NCBI RefSeq assembly: GCF_020715685.1
Contig: NZ_CP085840.1
Coordinates: forward strand, 4,030,001-4,094,000
DNA length: 64,000 bases
Reading direction: 5' to 3'
Source of the DNA: Dermatobacter hominis
GTDB taxonomy: Bacteria; Actinomycetota; Acidimicrobiia; Acidimicrobiales; Microtrichaceae
The translations under genes and the position numbers were made by a program. This document shows positions 17,069 to 28,738 of the stretch, piece after piece (within the stretch, counting starts at the first letter, position 1; every line of letters starts with the position of its first letter). The notes beneath the pieces were generated by a model that saw only the letters and a list, made by a program, of their open reading frames with translations, was not told the origin of the DNA and searched no databases.

Positions 17069-17887
17069 ATGACCGACGCCGACGCGAGCCGGCCCGCCAC
17101 GTCGCTGCAGGACCGGCGCTTCGTCGTCACCGGTGCGGCGCAGGGCCTGGGCGAGGCGATCGCCGCCCGCATCGTCGACCTCGGCGGCCAGGTGCTCGTC
17201 GCCGACGTCCTCGTCGACCGGGGGGTCGCGGCGGCGGAGCGGCTCGGCGACGCCGCCCGCTTCGAGGAGCTCGACGTCACCTCGGCCGAGGGCTGGGCCC
17301 GGGTGGTGGCGGCGGCCGACGACGCCTTCGGCGGCCTCGACGGGCTCGTGAACAACGCGGCGATCCTGCACATGGGCCTGCTCGAGGAGATGGAGCCGGA
17401 GCGGATCTCCCGGCTGGTGGAGGTCAACCTGGTCGGCCCGACGCTCGGCATCCGGGCGGTGGCGCCGGTCCTGCGCAGCGCCGGTGGCGGCTCGATCGTG
17501 AACATCTCGTCGATCGGCGGCCTCGAGGGGATGAACTCGACGGTCGCCTACTGCGCCTCGAAGTGGGGCGTCCGCGGGCTCACGAAGGCCGCCGCCATCG
17601 AGTACGGCCGCGACCGGATCCGCATCAACGCCGTCTGCCCCGGGATGGGCAACCCCGAGATGTTCACGCCGTTCATCGAGCAGTTCGACCTCGACCTCTA
17701 CCTGCGCGCCGCACCCCAGGTGCCGTACCAGGAGCAGGGCCGGCCGCGGAACGTCGACATGTACGACGTCGCCGAGATGGTGGTGTGGCTCCTGTCGGAC
17801 GCGGCGCGCGGCTGCAGCGGCGCGGACTTCCCGGTGGACGCGGGGTGGACCGCGGGCACGTACGCCCCCGGCCTGCCCGGGTTCTGA
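17069..17887 (+). CDS. Short-chain dehydrogenase/reductase (SDR)
   Basis: The ATG at 17069 is preceded by GAGGGGG; product about 272 aa. The Rossmann motif TGAAQGLGEAIA binds NAD(P), followed by NNAA, the catalytic Ser in NISSIGG and the YCASK tyrosine-lysine pair, all intact in classical SDR order. The C-terminal SGADFPVDAGWTAG is typical for the family. An Asp after beta-2 (VADV) favours NAD over NADP. The substrate is unknown. The segment after the CPG motif (NPEMFTPFIEQFDLDLYL) is long and polar, and might form the substrate lid. Confidence 0.9.
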   Translation: MTDADASRPATSLQDRRFVVTGAAQGLGEAIAARIVDLGGQVLVADVLVDRGVAAAERLGDAARFEELDVTSAEGWARVVAAADDAFGGLDGLVNNAAILHMGLLEEMEPERISRLVEVNLVGPTLGIRAVAPVLRSAGGGSIVNISSIGGLEGMNSTVAYCASKWGVRGLTKAAAIEYGRDRIRINAVCPGMGNPEMFTPFIEQFDLDLYLRAAPQVPYQEQGRPRNVDMYDVAEMVVWLLSDAARGCSGADFPVDAGWTAGTYAPGLPGF

Positions 17888-17937
17888 CGGCCGGACCCGC
17901 CGGTCGGATCGGCGGAGCGGGCGGGTAGCGTCGCCGC

Positions 17938-19356
17938 ATGGATCGTCACGCCACCGCACTGCAGGTCGCCGCCGCCATCCGGGCCCGTGAGGTCAGCCCG
18001 TCGGAGGTGCTCGAGCACTACCTGGCGGAGGTCGACCGGCTGGATCCCGTGCTCAACGCCTTCTCGCTCCGCGACGACGAGCGGGCCCGGGCCGAGGCAC
18101 GCGCCGCCGACGACGCGGTGGCCGCCGCAGGTCGCGACGGGACCGACCTCGCTCCGTTCGCCGGCGTCCCGATCCCGATCAAGGACCTCTACGACGTCGA
18201 GGGCTGGGTGACCGGGCACGGGTCCCTCGCCGTCCCGGAGGTCCCGGCCGAGGAGGACGAGCTGTCGGTCCGCCGCCTGCGCGGGGCCGGCTTCGTGCTG
18301 ATGGGCAAGACCACGACGCCCGAGTTCGGGGCGATCTCCTGCACCGAGTGCGCCCGCACCGGCATCACCCGGAACCCCTGGGACACCGACCACACGCCCG
18401 GGGGCAGCTCGGGCGGCGCCGCCGCCGCGGTAGCTGCGGGCATGGCCCCCGTCGGCCACGCCTCCGACGGCGGTGGGTCGATCCGCATCCCGTCGTCGTG
18501 CAACGGCCTGGTCGGCCTCAAGCCCTCACGCGGCCGCGTCACGAGCCGGGTGGCCGACATCGTGGGCGCCTCCACGAACGGCGTCGTGGCGATCGACGTC
18601 GCCGACGCCGCGGCGCTGCTCGACGTGCTCGGACCGCTCGACCCCGGCGCGTGGAACGTCGCCCCGCCCTCGGCCCGTCCGTACTCCGAGGAGGTCGGCG
18701 TGTCCCCGGGTCGGCTGCGGGTGCGACTGTGCGTCGACAACGCCATCGGGCTCCCGGTCGACCCCGAGTGCGCCGAGGCCGCCCGGTCGGTCGCCGACAC
18801 GCTTTCCGACCTCGGCCACGAGGTGAAGGAGGCGCCGCCCGTGTGGCCCGACGCCGGCCGGTTCCTCGAGCACTTCGTGACGATCTGGAACACCCTGTCG
18901 GTGCTGGTCCCGCTCACCGACGAGTCGAAGCTCGAACCGCAGAACGCCGCGGCGTTCGCGGCGTCGCGGCTGACCGACGCGTTCGGCCTGCTCGGGGCCG
19001 AGGACGCCCTGCAGCGCGCCTCCCGGGCCTTCACCGCGCAGTTCGGGCCCGAGGGCGACTTCGACGTGCTCGTCGGCCCGACCATGTCGGTGCTGCCGCC
19101 CGAGGCCGGCACGATCATGGCCGGGGTCGAGGAGGTGCCAGAGGCGCCGGTCATGAACGGCGTGCCGATGGCGTGCTACACGGCGCTGTTCAACGCCAGC
19201 GGCCAGCCGGCGATCTCGCTGCCCGCCCACGTGTCGGCCTCCGGCCTGCCGGTCGGGGTCCAGATCGCGGCGGCGCCGTGGCGCGAGGACGTGCTCGTCC
19301 GGCTGGCGTCGCAGCTCGAGCAGGCCCGGCCGTGGGCGCCGCTGCCCGAGCTGTGA
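17938..19356 (+). CDS. Amidase (amidase signature family)
   Basis: Product 472 aa, usual length. The Ser-cisSer-Lys triad is visible: Lys in PIPIKDLYDVEG, cis-Ser in TPGGSSGGAAAAVAAG and the nucleophile Ser in DGGGSIRIPSS. These enzymes hydrolyse amides (aryl or aliphatic amides, N-acyl amino acids, Glu-tRNA in GatA). The sequence does not look like GatA. Its stop overlaps the next gene by 4 bases (GTGA), so it is translationally coupled to a GNAT enzyme and an enolase-superfamily enzyme. In that context it could deacylate an N-acyl amino acid or amide, which is inference. Confidence 0.9.
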   Translation: MDRHATALQVAAAIRAREVSPSEVLEHYLAEVDRLDPVLNAFSLRDDERARAEARAADDAVAAAGRDGTDLAPFAGVPIPIKDLYDVEGWVTGHGSLAVPEVPAEEDELSVRRLRGAGFVLMGKTTTPEFGAISCTECARTGITRNPWDTDHTPGGSSGGAAAAVAAGMAPVGHASDGGGSIRIPSSCNGLVGLKPSRGRVTSRVADIVGASTNGVVAIDVADAAALLDVLGPLDPGAWNVAPPSARPYSEEVGVSPGRLRVRLCVDNAIGLPVDPECAEAARSVADTLSDLGHEVKEAPPVWPDAGRFLEHFVTIWNTLSVLVPLTDESKLEPQNAAAFAASRLTDAFGLLGAEDALQRASRAFTAQFGPEGDFDVLVGPTMSVLPPEAGTIMAGVEEVPEAPVMNGVPMACYTALFNASGQPAISLPAHVSASGLPVGVQIAAAPWREDVLVRLASQLEQARPWAPLPEL

Positions 19357-20309
19357 CCCGAGCCCCGGCCGGCGCCGGCGCCGCGCTGGCCGAGCGGCTG
19401 GGGCTGCGGCGGCTCGGGCCCGACCGCCTCCGGGCCGAGACCCGGGGCGGCGTCGTGGAGCTGCGCTGCCTGCACTCGGTCGACGAGATGGCCCCGCTCG
19501 AGGCGTTGCAGCGCGAGGTGATGGGGGCGACCGACCTCGACGTCTACGGGCGCGCCTCGCTCGTGGTCGTCCCCGACTCCGGTGGGCACGTCATCGCCGT
19601 GCACGCCGCCCCGCCCGACCGGCCGGGTGCCGCTCCCGAGCTGGCCGGCGCGCTCATCGGGTTCGGCGGTTGGCGGCCTGCGCAGGGCGAGGAGCCCGGC
19701 GTGCCGCGGATCGTCTCGGACTGGATGGGCGTGCTGCCGCGCTTCCGCTCGTCGGGGCTCGGCGCGGCCCTGAAGCGAGCCCAGGCGGTGGTTGCGCTCG
19801 ATGCCGGGTTCGAGGAGGTCGTCTGGACCGTCGACCCCCTGCGGGCCGGCAACGCCCGGCTCAACCACGGCGTGCTCGGCGCGCTGGGCGTCGGCTACGA
19901 GGTCGACCGCTACGGGTCCGACTACGCCAAGGGCCTCTACGGCGGGCTGCCCAGCGACCGGTTGACGGTGCGGTGGGCGATCGGCGACCCGGCGGTGCAG
20001 GACCGCATCGCCTCGCCACCGCCCGTGCAGACCGTCGACGAGCTGCGAGGCCTCGACGACCGCCGGGTGGTGGTGGGCGACGTCACCCCGATGACCGGCT
20101 TCGTGGAGATCCCTCCCGACGTCGACGCGCTGCTGGCCGCCGACCCGTCCGCGGTCCGGCTCCAGCGCGAGCGCGTGCGGGGCGAGCTGCAGCGGGCGCT
20201 GGAGGCGGGGGCGGTGGTCATGGGCTTCGCCTCGGCGGGCCGCACCGGTCGGCCGGCGCTGGTGCTCGGCGCCCCCGACCCGGCGTCCGTGGGCGGGGGA
20301 CCGTCGTGA
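19353..20309 (+). CDS. GNAT-fold acyltransferase (COG3375-like)
   Basis: GTG at 19353 overlaps the amidase stop; product about 318 aa. The N-terminal half has the GNAT pattern (ALIGFGGWRP, then SDWMGVLPRFRSSGLGAALKRAQ as the acyl-CoA pyrophosphate loop, then WTVDPLRAGNARLNHGVLGALG and VDRYGSDYAKGLYGGLPSDR). This last block resembles the COG3375 family, whose genes often accompany N-succinylamino acid racemase/OSBS genes. In Geobacillus a member succinylates D-amino acids. It overlaps the following enolase-superfamily gene by 4 bases, fitting that partnership. Substrate unproven. Confidence 0.8.
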   Translation: MTRAPAGAGAALAERLGLRRLGPDRLRAETRGGVVELRCLHSVDEMAPLEALQREVMGATDLDVYGRASLVVVPDSGGHVIAVHAAPPDRPGAAPELAGALIGFGGWRPAQGEEPGVPRIVSDWMGVLPRFRSSGLGAALKRAQAVVALDAGFEEVVWTVDPLRAGNARLNHGVLGALGVGYEVDRYGSDYAKGLYGGLPSDRLTVRWAIGDPAVQDRIASPPPVQTVDELRGLDDRRVVVGDVTPMTGFVEIPPDVDALLAADPSAVRLQRERVRGELQRALEAGAVVMGFASAGRTGRPALVLGAPDPASVGGGPS

Positions 20310-21439
20310 GCCGGGGGAGCGAGGTGCGCTCGCTCGAGGTCTTCCCCTTGCGGCTCCGCCTGCGGGAGCCGTTCGCGGTGGCCTACGCCACGGTCGAGCA
20401 CTCCGAGACGGTCCTCGTGCGGCTGACCACCGAGGACGGGCTCGTGGGGTGGGGCGAGGCGACCCCCGACGAGCACGTCACGGGCGAGACGTACGCCGAC
20501 TCCCTCCGGGCGCTCCGCGAGGTGCTGGCCCCCGCCGTGGTCGGCGAGGACGTCGAGCGACCGGCCACGATCATCGACCACCTCGATCGGCTGGCACCCG
20601 CCGCGCCGGCGGCGCGGGCGGCGGTCGACATCGCGGTGCACGACGCGCTGGCCCGGCGGCTGGACCTCCCGCTGTGGCGGCTGCTCGAGCGATCCGTCGG
20701 CCGACCGTCGGGCAAGGACCACCTGCAGATCTCGCGGGTCGTGAGCATGCTCGCCCCCGGCGAGATGGCCGAGGTGGCGCTGCGGCACGTCGCCGCCGGG
20801 TTCTCGACGGTGAAGCTGAAGGTCGGCGAGCCCGACGAGTGGGAGCTCGACGTCGCCCGCGTCGCCGCGGTCCGGGCCGCGGTCGGGCCCGATGTCGGGA
20901 TCAAGGTCGACGCGAACCAGGGCTGGCGCGTGCCCGACGTGGCGGTCGCGGCCATGACGGCGATGGCGGCGAGCCGGCCGATGTACGTCGAGCAGCCGGT
21001 CGACCGGCACGACCTCGAGGGACTCGCCGAGGTGCGCCGCCGCGTGCCCGACGTGGCGATCATGGCCGACGAGGCCGTGTGCGACGAGCGCGACGTCGCC
21101 CGCGTCGTCGACCTCCGGGCCGCCGACCTCGTGAACCTGAAGCTGATGAAGACCGGCGGGCTGGTGCATGCGATCCGGGCCGACGCGATCGCGGCCCGGG
21201 CGGGGATCGCCACCCAGGTCGGCACGATGGTCGAGAGCTCGGTGGCGTCGGCCGCGGGCCTGCACCTGGCGATGGCGCTGCGCAACGTCGGCACCGTCGA
21301 GATGGGCGGCCCGCTCATGATCGCCGACGACGTCGGCGACCTGGCTCGCTGCTACGACGGCGAGCGGATCACGTTGACCGAGCGCCCGGGCCTCGGCATC
21401 GACCTCGACACCCCCCGCATCACCGCCACCCGGATATAG
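20306..21439 (+). CDS. Enolase-superfamily enzyme, muconate-lactonizing subgroup (OSBS/NSAR/dipeptide epimerase-like)
   Basis: GTG at 20306; product about 377 aa. Catalytic features of the MLE subgroup are intact: KLK on the second barrel strand (STVKLKVGE), metal ligands Asp in KVDANQGW, Glu in MYVEQPV and Asp in IMADEAV, and the opposing Lys in NLKLMKTGG. The C-terminus (GTMVESSVASAAGLHLA, EMGGPLMIADD) fits the same subgroup. Members include o-succinylbenzoate synthase, N-succinylamino acid racemase, dipeptide epimerase and muconate cycloisomerase. With a COG3375-type GNAT and an amidase in one operon, N-acylamino acid racemisation is my first guess. The last codons lie within a 52-bp dispersed element. 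Confidence 0.88.
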   Translation: MSRGSEVRSLEVFPLRLRLREPFAVAYATVEHSETVLVRLTTEDGLVGWGEATPDEHVTGETYADSLRALREVLAPAVVGEDVERPATIIDHLDRLAPAAPAARAAVDIAVHDALARRLDLPLWRLLERSVGRPSGKDHLQISRVVSMLAPGEMAEVALRHVAAGFSTVKLKVGEPDEWELDVARVAAVRAAVGPDVGIKVDANQGWRVPDVAVAAMTAMAASRPMYVEQPVDRHDLEGLAEVRRRVPDVAIMADEAVCDERDVARVVDLRAADLVNLKLMKTGGLVHAIRADAIAARAGIATQVGTMVESSVASAAGLHLAMALRNVGTVEMGGPLMIADDVGDLARCYDGERITLTERPGLGIDLDTPRITATRI

Positions 21440-21481
21440 GGGTGCACAGCGACAACCTTTGTCGCGATCCCGACCAGAGAA
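21430..21481 (+). repeat. 52-bp dispersed element, copy A
   Basis: This 52-base sequence recurs in inverted orientation at 27550-27601 with 50 of 52 positions identical. It carries an internal hairpin, GCGACAA-CCT-TTGTCGC (21449-21465). It lies at a convergent gene junction: it covers the last codons of the enolase-superfamily gene and ends 15 bases before the maf stop. It could be a bidirectional terminator or a REP-like element. Confidence 0.88.
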
Positions 21482-21496
21482 ATCGGGCGACGGGGG

Positions 21497-22090
21497 TCAG
21501 GCCCCGAACGCGGGCGGCGCGAGGCCGACGCGGGTGAGCGCCTCGACGGTGGCCCGCAGCGGCAGGCCGATCACCGTCGTGGGGTCGCCGTCGACCGACT
21601 CGACGAGCGCCGCGCCCTGGCCCTGCAGCGCGTAGGCGCCGGCCTTGTCCATCGGCTCGCCCCCGGCGACGTAGCCGGCCAGCCGCTCGGGAGCGGCGGG
21701 CCCGAACGTCACCAGGGCGGTGGCGACGAGGTCGGCGACGTCACCGTCCGGCCCGACGACCCGCACGGCCGTGAGCACCGTGTGCGACCGGCCGACGAGG
21801 GACCGGAGCATGCGCAGCGCGTCGACGGCGTCCACCGGCTTGCCGAGGATGAGGTCGTCCACGACGACGCAGGTGTCGGCGGCGACCACGGCGAGGCCCG
21901 GCTCCCAGATCGCATCGGCCTTGGCGCCGGCCACCCGGGCCGCGTAGGCCGCCGCCGGCTCGTCGGCCAGGACCGACTCGTCGACGTCGGCAGCCCGGAC
22001 CGTGAAGCGGTAGCCGACGCGCTCGAGCAGCTCGGCACGCCGTGGCGAGGCGGAGGCGAGCACCAGCGGCGGGGAGGCCGGCGACGTCAT
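21497..22090 (-). CDS. maf: Maf-family nucleotide pyrophosphatase
   Basis: Product 197 aa; ATG at 22090 overlaps the dus stop (ATGA). Signature blocks: LVLASASPRRAELLERVG at the N-terminus (phosphate-binding), DESVLADEPAAAYAARVAGAKA, VVAADTCVVVDDLILGKP, RMLRSLVGRSHTVLTAV, and the C-terminal DKAGAYALQGQGAALVESVDGD followed by VIGLPL. Maf proteins hydrolyse non-canonical or modified nucleoside triphosphates. The DKAGAYALQG form suggests the dTTP/UTP-type (YhdE-like) branch. It is translationally coupled to a tRNA-dihydrouridine synthase. Confidence 0.93.
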   Translation of the reverse strand: MTSPASPPLVLASASPRRAELLERVGYRFTVRAADVDESVLADEPAAAYAARVAGAKADAIWEPGLAVVAADTCVVVDDLILGKPVDAVDALRMLRSLVGRSHTVLTAVRVVGPDGDVADLVATALVTFGPAAPERLAGYVAGGEPMDKAGAYALQGQGAALVESVDGDPTTVIGLPLRATVEALTRVGLAPPAFGA

Positions 22091-23292
22091 CCGCCCGAGA
22101 CCAGCGCCTCGGCGGCGGCGGGGAGGAGGACGTCCTCGTCGGGGTCGTCCAGCCAGCCGTCGGGGAGCGCGACCCGCTTCAGCGCGTGGTGGTGGCTGCG
22201 GGCGATCGACGCGGGATCGGCCACCGGCATCACGTCGGCCATCGCCTCGAGCGGCTCGAGCAGCGCGTCGAGGTCGGCGAGCGACCCGACGTGGCCGGCC
22301 CGCTGCCGGACGTCGCCGCCGACCGGGTAGCCCTTGAGGTACCAGGCGAGGTGCTTGCGGAACGGCGCGAGCCGGACCTGGCCCAGCAGCGGACCGTCCG
22401 TGTGCAGCCCGTCCCCGGTCGTCTCGGCCCACTCCACGATGAGGGCGACGTGCCGGCGGATCGTCGCGACCACCTCGCCGAGCGTGGGCTCGGGTCGCAC
22501 CGGCCGGCCGGCGAGCGCGTCGTCGAGCTGCCCGAACAGCCACGGCCGGCCCAGGCACCCGCGCCCGACGACCACGCCGTCGCAGCCGGTCCGCTCGAGC
22601 ATCCGCAGCGCGTCGTCGGCGGTGAACACGTCGCCGTTGCCCAGCACCGGCACCTCGTCGACCGCGGCGGCCAGCTCGGCGATCGCCTCCCAGCGCGCCG
22701 ACGGCGCGTAGTGCTGCAGCGCGGTGCGGGCGTGCAGGGCGACCCACGCCGCCCCCTCGTCGATCGAGGTCCGGGCGGTGTCGAGGAACGTGAGGTGGTC
22801 GTCGTCGATGCCCATCCGGAACTTCACCGTGACCGGCACCCGACCGCCCGACTCGGCGTCCGCCGCGCCCACGACTGCGGCCACGACGCGGCGCAGCAAG
22901 CGGCGCTTGTAGGCCAGCGCGGCACCGCCGCCGTTGCGGGTGACCTTGGCGGCGGGGCAGCCGAAGTTCAGGTCCAGGTGGTCGACCAGGCCCTCGCCGA
23001 CGAGCTCGCGGACCGCCTCGGCGAGGTAGCCGGGGTCGGTGCCGTAGAGCTGCAGCGACCGGACCGGCTCCGACGGGTGGAACCGGGTGAGCGCCCACGT
23101 GGTCGGGTGGCGCTCGACCAGGGCCCGGGCGGTCACCATCTGGTTCACGTAGAGCCCGCCGCCGAACTCGGCGCACAGCACCCGGAACGGCGCGTCGGTC
23201 ACCCCGGCCATGGGCGCGAGGACGACCGGGGGGTCGACCGTGATCGGCCCCAGCGACAGGGGCGCGGCGCGCTGTCCGACGGCTTCCGGCAC
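22087..23292 (-). CDS. dusB: tRNA-dihydrouridine synthase (DusB-like)
   Basis: Product about 401 aa from GTG at 23292, the only suitable start before the conserved N-terminus (PVVLAPMAGVTDAPFRVL). The FMN-dependent TIM barrel reduces uridine in tRNA. The catalytic Cys is in LNFGCPAAKVTRNGGGAAL. VTVKFRMGIDDDH, ALHARTALQHY, VLGNGDVFTADDAL and DGVVVGRGCLGRPW are Dus blocks. The C-terminal helical domain (RKHLAWYLKGYPVGGDVRQ) matches the DusB type. It is divergent from the DyP peroxidase gene, with only 19 bases between start codons. Confidence 0.92.
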   Translation of the reverse strand: MPEAVGQRAAPLSLGPITVDPPVVLAPMAGVTDAPFRVLCAEFGGGLYVNQMVTARALVERHPTTWALTRFHPSEPVRSLQLYGTDPGYLAEAVRELVGEGLVDHLDLNFGCPAAKVTRNGGGAALAYKRRLLRRVVAAVVGAADAESGGRVPVTVKFRMGIDDDHLTFLDTARTSIDEGAAWVALHARTALQHYAPSARWEAIAELAAAVDEVPVLGNGDVFTADDALRMLERTGCDGVVVGRGCLGRPWLFGQLDDALAGRPVRPEPTLGEVVATIRRHVALIVEWAETTGDGLHTDGPLLGQVRLAPFRKHLAWYLKGYPVGGDVRQRAGHVGSLADLDALLEPLEAMADVMPVADPASIARSHHHALKRVALPDGWLDDPDEDVLLPAAAEALVSGG

Positions 23293-23311
23293 GAGCCGTA
23301 GTGTGCCGCAG

Positions 23312-26348
<3,037 letters not shown>

Positions 26349-26368
26349 CGTCGGACCGCGTCGCCGAC

Positions 26369-26400
26369 GGTCGTCGGCGCCGGCGGTCGTCGGCGCCGGC
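26369..26400. repeat. 16-bp perfect tandem duplication
   Basis: Two identical 16-base copies (26369-26384 and 26385-26400), each containing the palindromes GGCGCC and GCCGGC, lie in the 97-base gap between leuA and the diiron protein gene. Possibly part of a structured 3' end. Confidence 0.7.
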
Positions 26401-26445
26401 GGCCGGGGTAGCGTCGTGCGAGGACGACCGACGCCGGGGGGCACC

Positions 26446-27525
26446 GTGACGACGTTCGAGCAGCTCGACCGCAACGAGGTCGACACCACCATCCACACCG
26501 TGCTGGCAGAGGTGCCGAGCACGTTCACGTGGGACTACGAGCGCAGCCGACCCGGGCTGTCGCGCCTGTACGAGAAGGCCAAGGGCTCGCAGTGGAACGC
26601 GTCGACCGACCTCGACTGGTCGATCGACGTGGACCCGGAGCGGGTGTCGGCCGACCTCGGCGGCGGCTCCGGGTCGGGGCGGTTCGCCCACCTGGCGCAG
26701 GACCCCGACTCGCCCGTCCGCAGCTTCGGCGAGGCCGAGTGGCTCGAGCTCGGCATCCAGCTGCAGAACTCGGTGCTCAGCCAGTTCATGCACGGCGAGC
26801 AGGGCGCCCTGCTCTGCACCGCCCGCATCGTCGAGACCGTGCCGTGGATCGACGCGAAGTACTACGCGTCGACGCAGGTGATGGACGAGGCCCGCCACGT
26901 CGAGGTCTTCGCCCGCTACCTCGACGAGAAGCTCGGCAGCCAGTACGCGATCAACCGCAACCTCGGCCTGCTGCTCGACGACATCCTCGCCGACCCCCGC
27001 TGGGACGTGACGTACCTCGGCATGCAGATCATGGTGGAGGGCCTGGCGCTCGCCGCCTTCGGCTTCATGCGCCAGATGACGACCGAGCCGCTGCTGTCGA
27101 CGATGCTCCGCTACGTCATGAGCGACGAGGCCCGTCACGTCGCCTTCGGCGTGCTGTCGCTGCAGGAGTACTACCGGGGGCTCACGGCGGCCGAGCTGCG
27201 CGAGCGCCAGGAGTTCGCGTTCGACGCCGCCATCCGGCTGCAGAAGCGGTTCCAGCACCTCGAGGTGTGGGAGCGCATGGGCGCCGACGCCGGCGCGGTC
27301 GCCGAGTTCCTGGAGTCGCGCAACCACGAGCAGGCGCAGGTCTTCCAGACGATGCTCTTCTCGAAGATCGTCCCGAACTGCAAGAAGCTCGGGCTGCTCG
27401 ACGCCGCCGACGGGTGGCTCCGCGACCGCTTCACCGACATCGGCGTGATCCAGTTCGAGGACTGGGTGGACACGTCCGAGGAGTACGAGTCGCTCGACGA
27501 GGTCGCGGCGGACCGGGCCGGCTGA
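26446..27525 (+). CDS. Ferritin-like diiron protein (putative oxygenase/oxidase)
   Basis: GTG at 26446 follows GGGGGG by 4 bases; product 359 aa. Two diiron-type motifs, each DEARH with Glu and His ligands, occur in long helices (QVMDEARHVEVFARYL and YVMSDEARHVAFGVLSL), each preceded by a helix with a likely Glu ligand (IVETVPW and MVEGLALAAFGF). This four-helix pattern is that of the ferritin-like superfamily that includes ribonucleotide reductase small subunit, acyl-ACP desaturase and AurF-type N-oxygenases. No signal peptide. The specific reaction is unknown. It follows leuA by 97 bases in the same direction but has its own ribosome binding site. Confidence 0.82.
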   Translation: MTTFEQLDRNEVDTTIHTVLAEVPSTFTWDYERSRPGLSRLYEKAKGSQWNASTDLDWSIDVDPERVSADLGGGSGSGRFAHLAQDPDSPVRSFGEAEWLELGIQLQNSVLSQFMHGEQGALLCTARIVETVPWIDAKYYASTQVMDEARHVEVFARYLDEKLGSQYAINRNLGLLLDDILADPRWDVTYLGMQIMVEGLALAAFGFMRQMTTEPLLSTMLRYVMSDEARHVAFGVLSLQEYYRGLTAAELRERQEFAFDAAIRLQKRFQHLEVWERMGADAGAVAEFLESRNHEQAQVFQTMLFSKIVPNCKKLGLLDAADGWLRDRFTDIGVIQFEDWVDTSEEYESLDEVAADRAG

Positions 27526-27549
27526 GTCCGGCCGGCGAGCCGAGGCGGA

Positions 27550-27601
27550 TTCTCCGGTCGGGATCGCGACAAGGGTTGTCGCTGTGCACCCCTATATCCG
27601 G
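27550..27601 (-). repeat. 52-bp dispersed element, copy B (inverted)
   Basis: Reverse complement of copy A (21430-21481), with two differences, one in the hairpin loop and one near the end. The hairpin is GCGACAA-GGG-TTGTCGC at 27566-27582. Like copy A it lies at a convergent gene junction: 24 bases after the diiron gene stop and 10 bases before the CBS gene stop. Confidence 0.88.
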
Positions 27602-27611
27602 GAGAGGGGGG

Positions 27612-28046
27612 TCAGCGGCCGGTGGTGATGTACTCCTGCATCTGCCGCGTCTCCTCCTCGAGCTGCTCGAGCCGGGCCTTGACCACGTCGCCGATGCTGA
27701 TGATGCCGACCAGCTGCTGGTCGACGATCACGGGCAGGTGACGGCAGCGCGTCTCGGTCATGCGCCGCGCCAGCCGCTCGAGGTCGTCGTCGGGCTGGCA
27801 CGTCACGACCTCGGTCGTCATGGCCGCGGACACGGGCTCGTGCAGGATCGACTCGCCCCGCTCGGCGAGCCGGCGGACGATGTCGCGCTCGGAGAGGATG
27901 CCCTCGATGCCGCGACCGTCGGTCGAGACGACGAGGGCGCCGACCCCCCGCAGCCGCAGCTCGTTCACCGCCTCCGCGAGCGAGGCCGACGGCGCGGTGG
28001 TGGCCACCGTCGACCCCTTGCTGGACAGGATCGATGACACTCGCAC
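27612..28046 (-). CDS. Two-CBS-domain protein
   Basis: GTG at 28046 is preferred because AGGGGG lies about 7 bases upstream; the frame extends to an ATG at 28079. Product about 144 aa made of two CBS modules: VATTAPSASLAEAVNELRLRGVGALVV with GILSERDIVRRL, then VTCQPDDDLERLARRMTETRCRHLPVI with GIISIGDVVKARL. CBS pairs bind adenine nucleotides such as AMP, ATP or SAM, and stand-alone ones act as energy sensors for partner proteins. The C-terminus (EEETRQMQEYITT) is typical of this stand-alone family. The partner is unknown. Confidence 0.92.
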   Translation of the reverse strand: MRVSSILSSKGSTVATTAPSASLAEAVNELRLRGVGALVVSTDGRGIEGILSERDIVRRLAERGESILHEPVSAAMTTEVVTCQPDDDLERLARRMTETRCRHLPVIVDQQLVGIISIGDVVKARLEQLEEETRQMQEYITTGR

Positions 28047-28213
28047 GATCTGACCCCCTGTTCGACCCCCGGATGACATCGGTCACCACAAGTATCCACC
28101 CCGGAGCGCGTGAAGTCACCCGGCAGCACCGGTCACCTGCCCCGGGAGCCGTCCCACCAGACCCGACGCCCGGACCGGCGACGGATCCGCCCGCGGCTCG
28201 CCAGAATGGCCGG

Positions 28214-28738
28214 GTGGAGGTGCACGACGCGTTCGGTGACATCGCGGCGCTGGTCGACCGCCGCGCCCCCGGGGTGGCCCGGTTCCTGGCCGCGCTCCGC
28301 TGGGGCGGTCTGCGGACCATCACCCCCGACCGGCGGACCTGGGGCGTCGAGGTGGCGCTCGGGCTCGGCCTGGGCCTCGGCGTCCGCGAGGGCATGCGGT
28401 CGGCGACGGCCGGCAGGGTCCGCATCCCGGCCGTGCCGGCGGCGGCGACGGGCTGGTTCGCCGTGCACGCCGCCCTGTGGCGCTGGGACACGGTCCGCTG
28501 GCGGCGCCACCGCGTCGCGCTGGTGGTCGACCTCCCGCTCGACGACGTCGTCGCCATCGTCGACCGGCTGGCCGACCAGGGCCTCCCCGTCGAGCGCTGG
28601 GAGCGGGGCGTGCGGGGCGGCGACCGGGTCCACGGCATCTGGTGCCGGGCCGGCGACGTCCGGTCCGTCAACCGGGCGATCGACGAGGCGGCGCTCGAGG
28701 GCGGCGGCGCGTCGCCGCGCGCCGCCGTCAGTCGTTGA
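28214..28738 (+). CDS. Hypothetical protein
   Basis: About 174 aa from GTG at 28214 (GTG at 28220 is also possible; no ATG fits). I do not recognise a family. The middle has a glycine-rich hydrophobic stretch (GVEVALGLGLGLGVREGM) and a segment AAATGWFAVHAALW that could be a weak membrane helix. The C-terminal half (VALVVDLPLDDVVAIVDRLADQG) looks like an alpha/beta domain. It is divergent from the CBS gene (167-base gap), and its 3' end overlaps the convergent NagZ-like gene by 11 bases. Codon use is normal for the region, so I think it is real. Confidence 0.6.
   Translation: MEVHDAFGDIAALVDRRAPGVARFLAALRWGGLRTITPDRRTWGVEVALGLGLGLGVREGMRSATAGRVRIPAVPAAATGWFAVHAALWRWDTVRWRRHRVALVVDLPLDDVVAIVDRLADQGLPVERWERGVRGGDRVHGIWCRAGDVRSVNRAIDEAALEGGGASPRAAVSR

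Noticed and set aside
23210-23311. Earlier start for the DyP peroxidase
   Set aside because: It would overlap the start of the divergent dus gene by over 80 bases and adds non-conserved sequence; ATG 23312 fits the family start.
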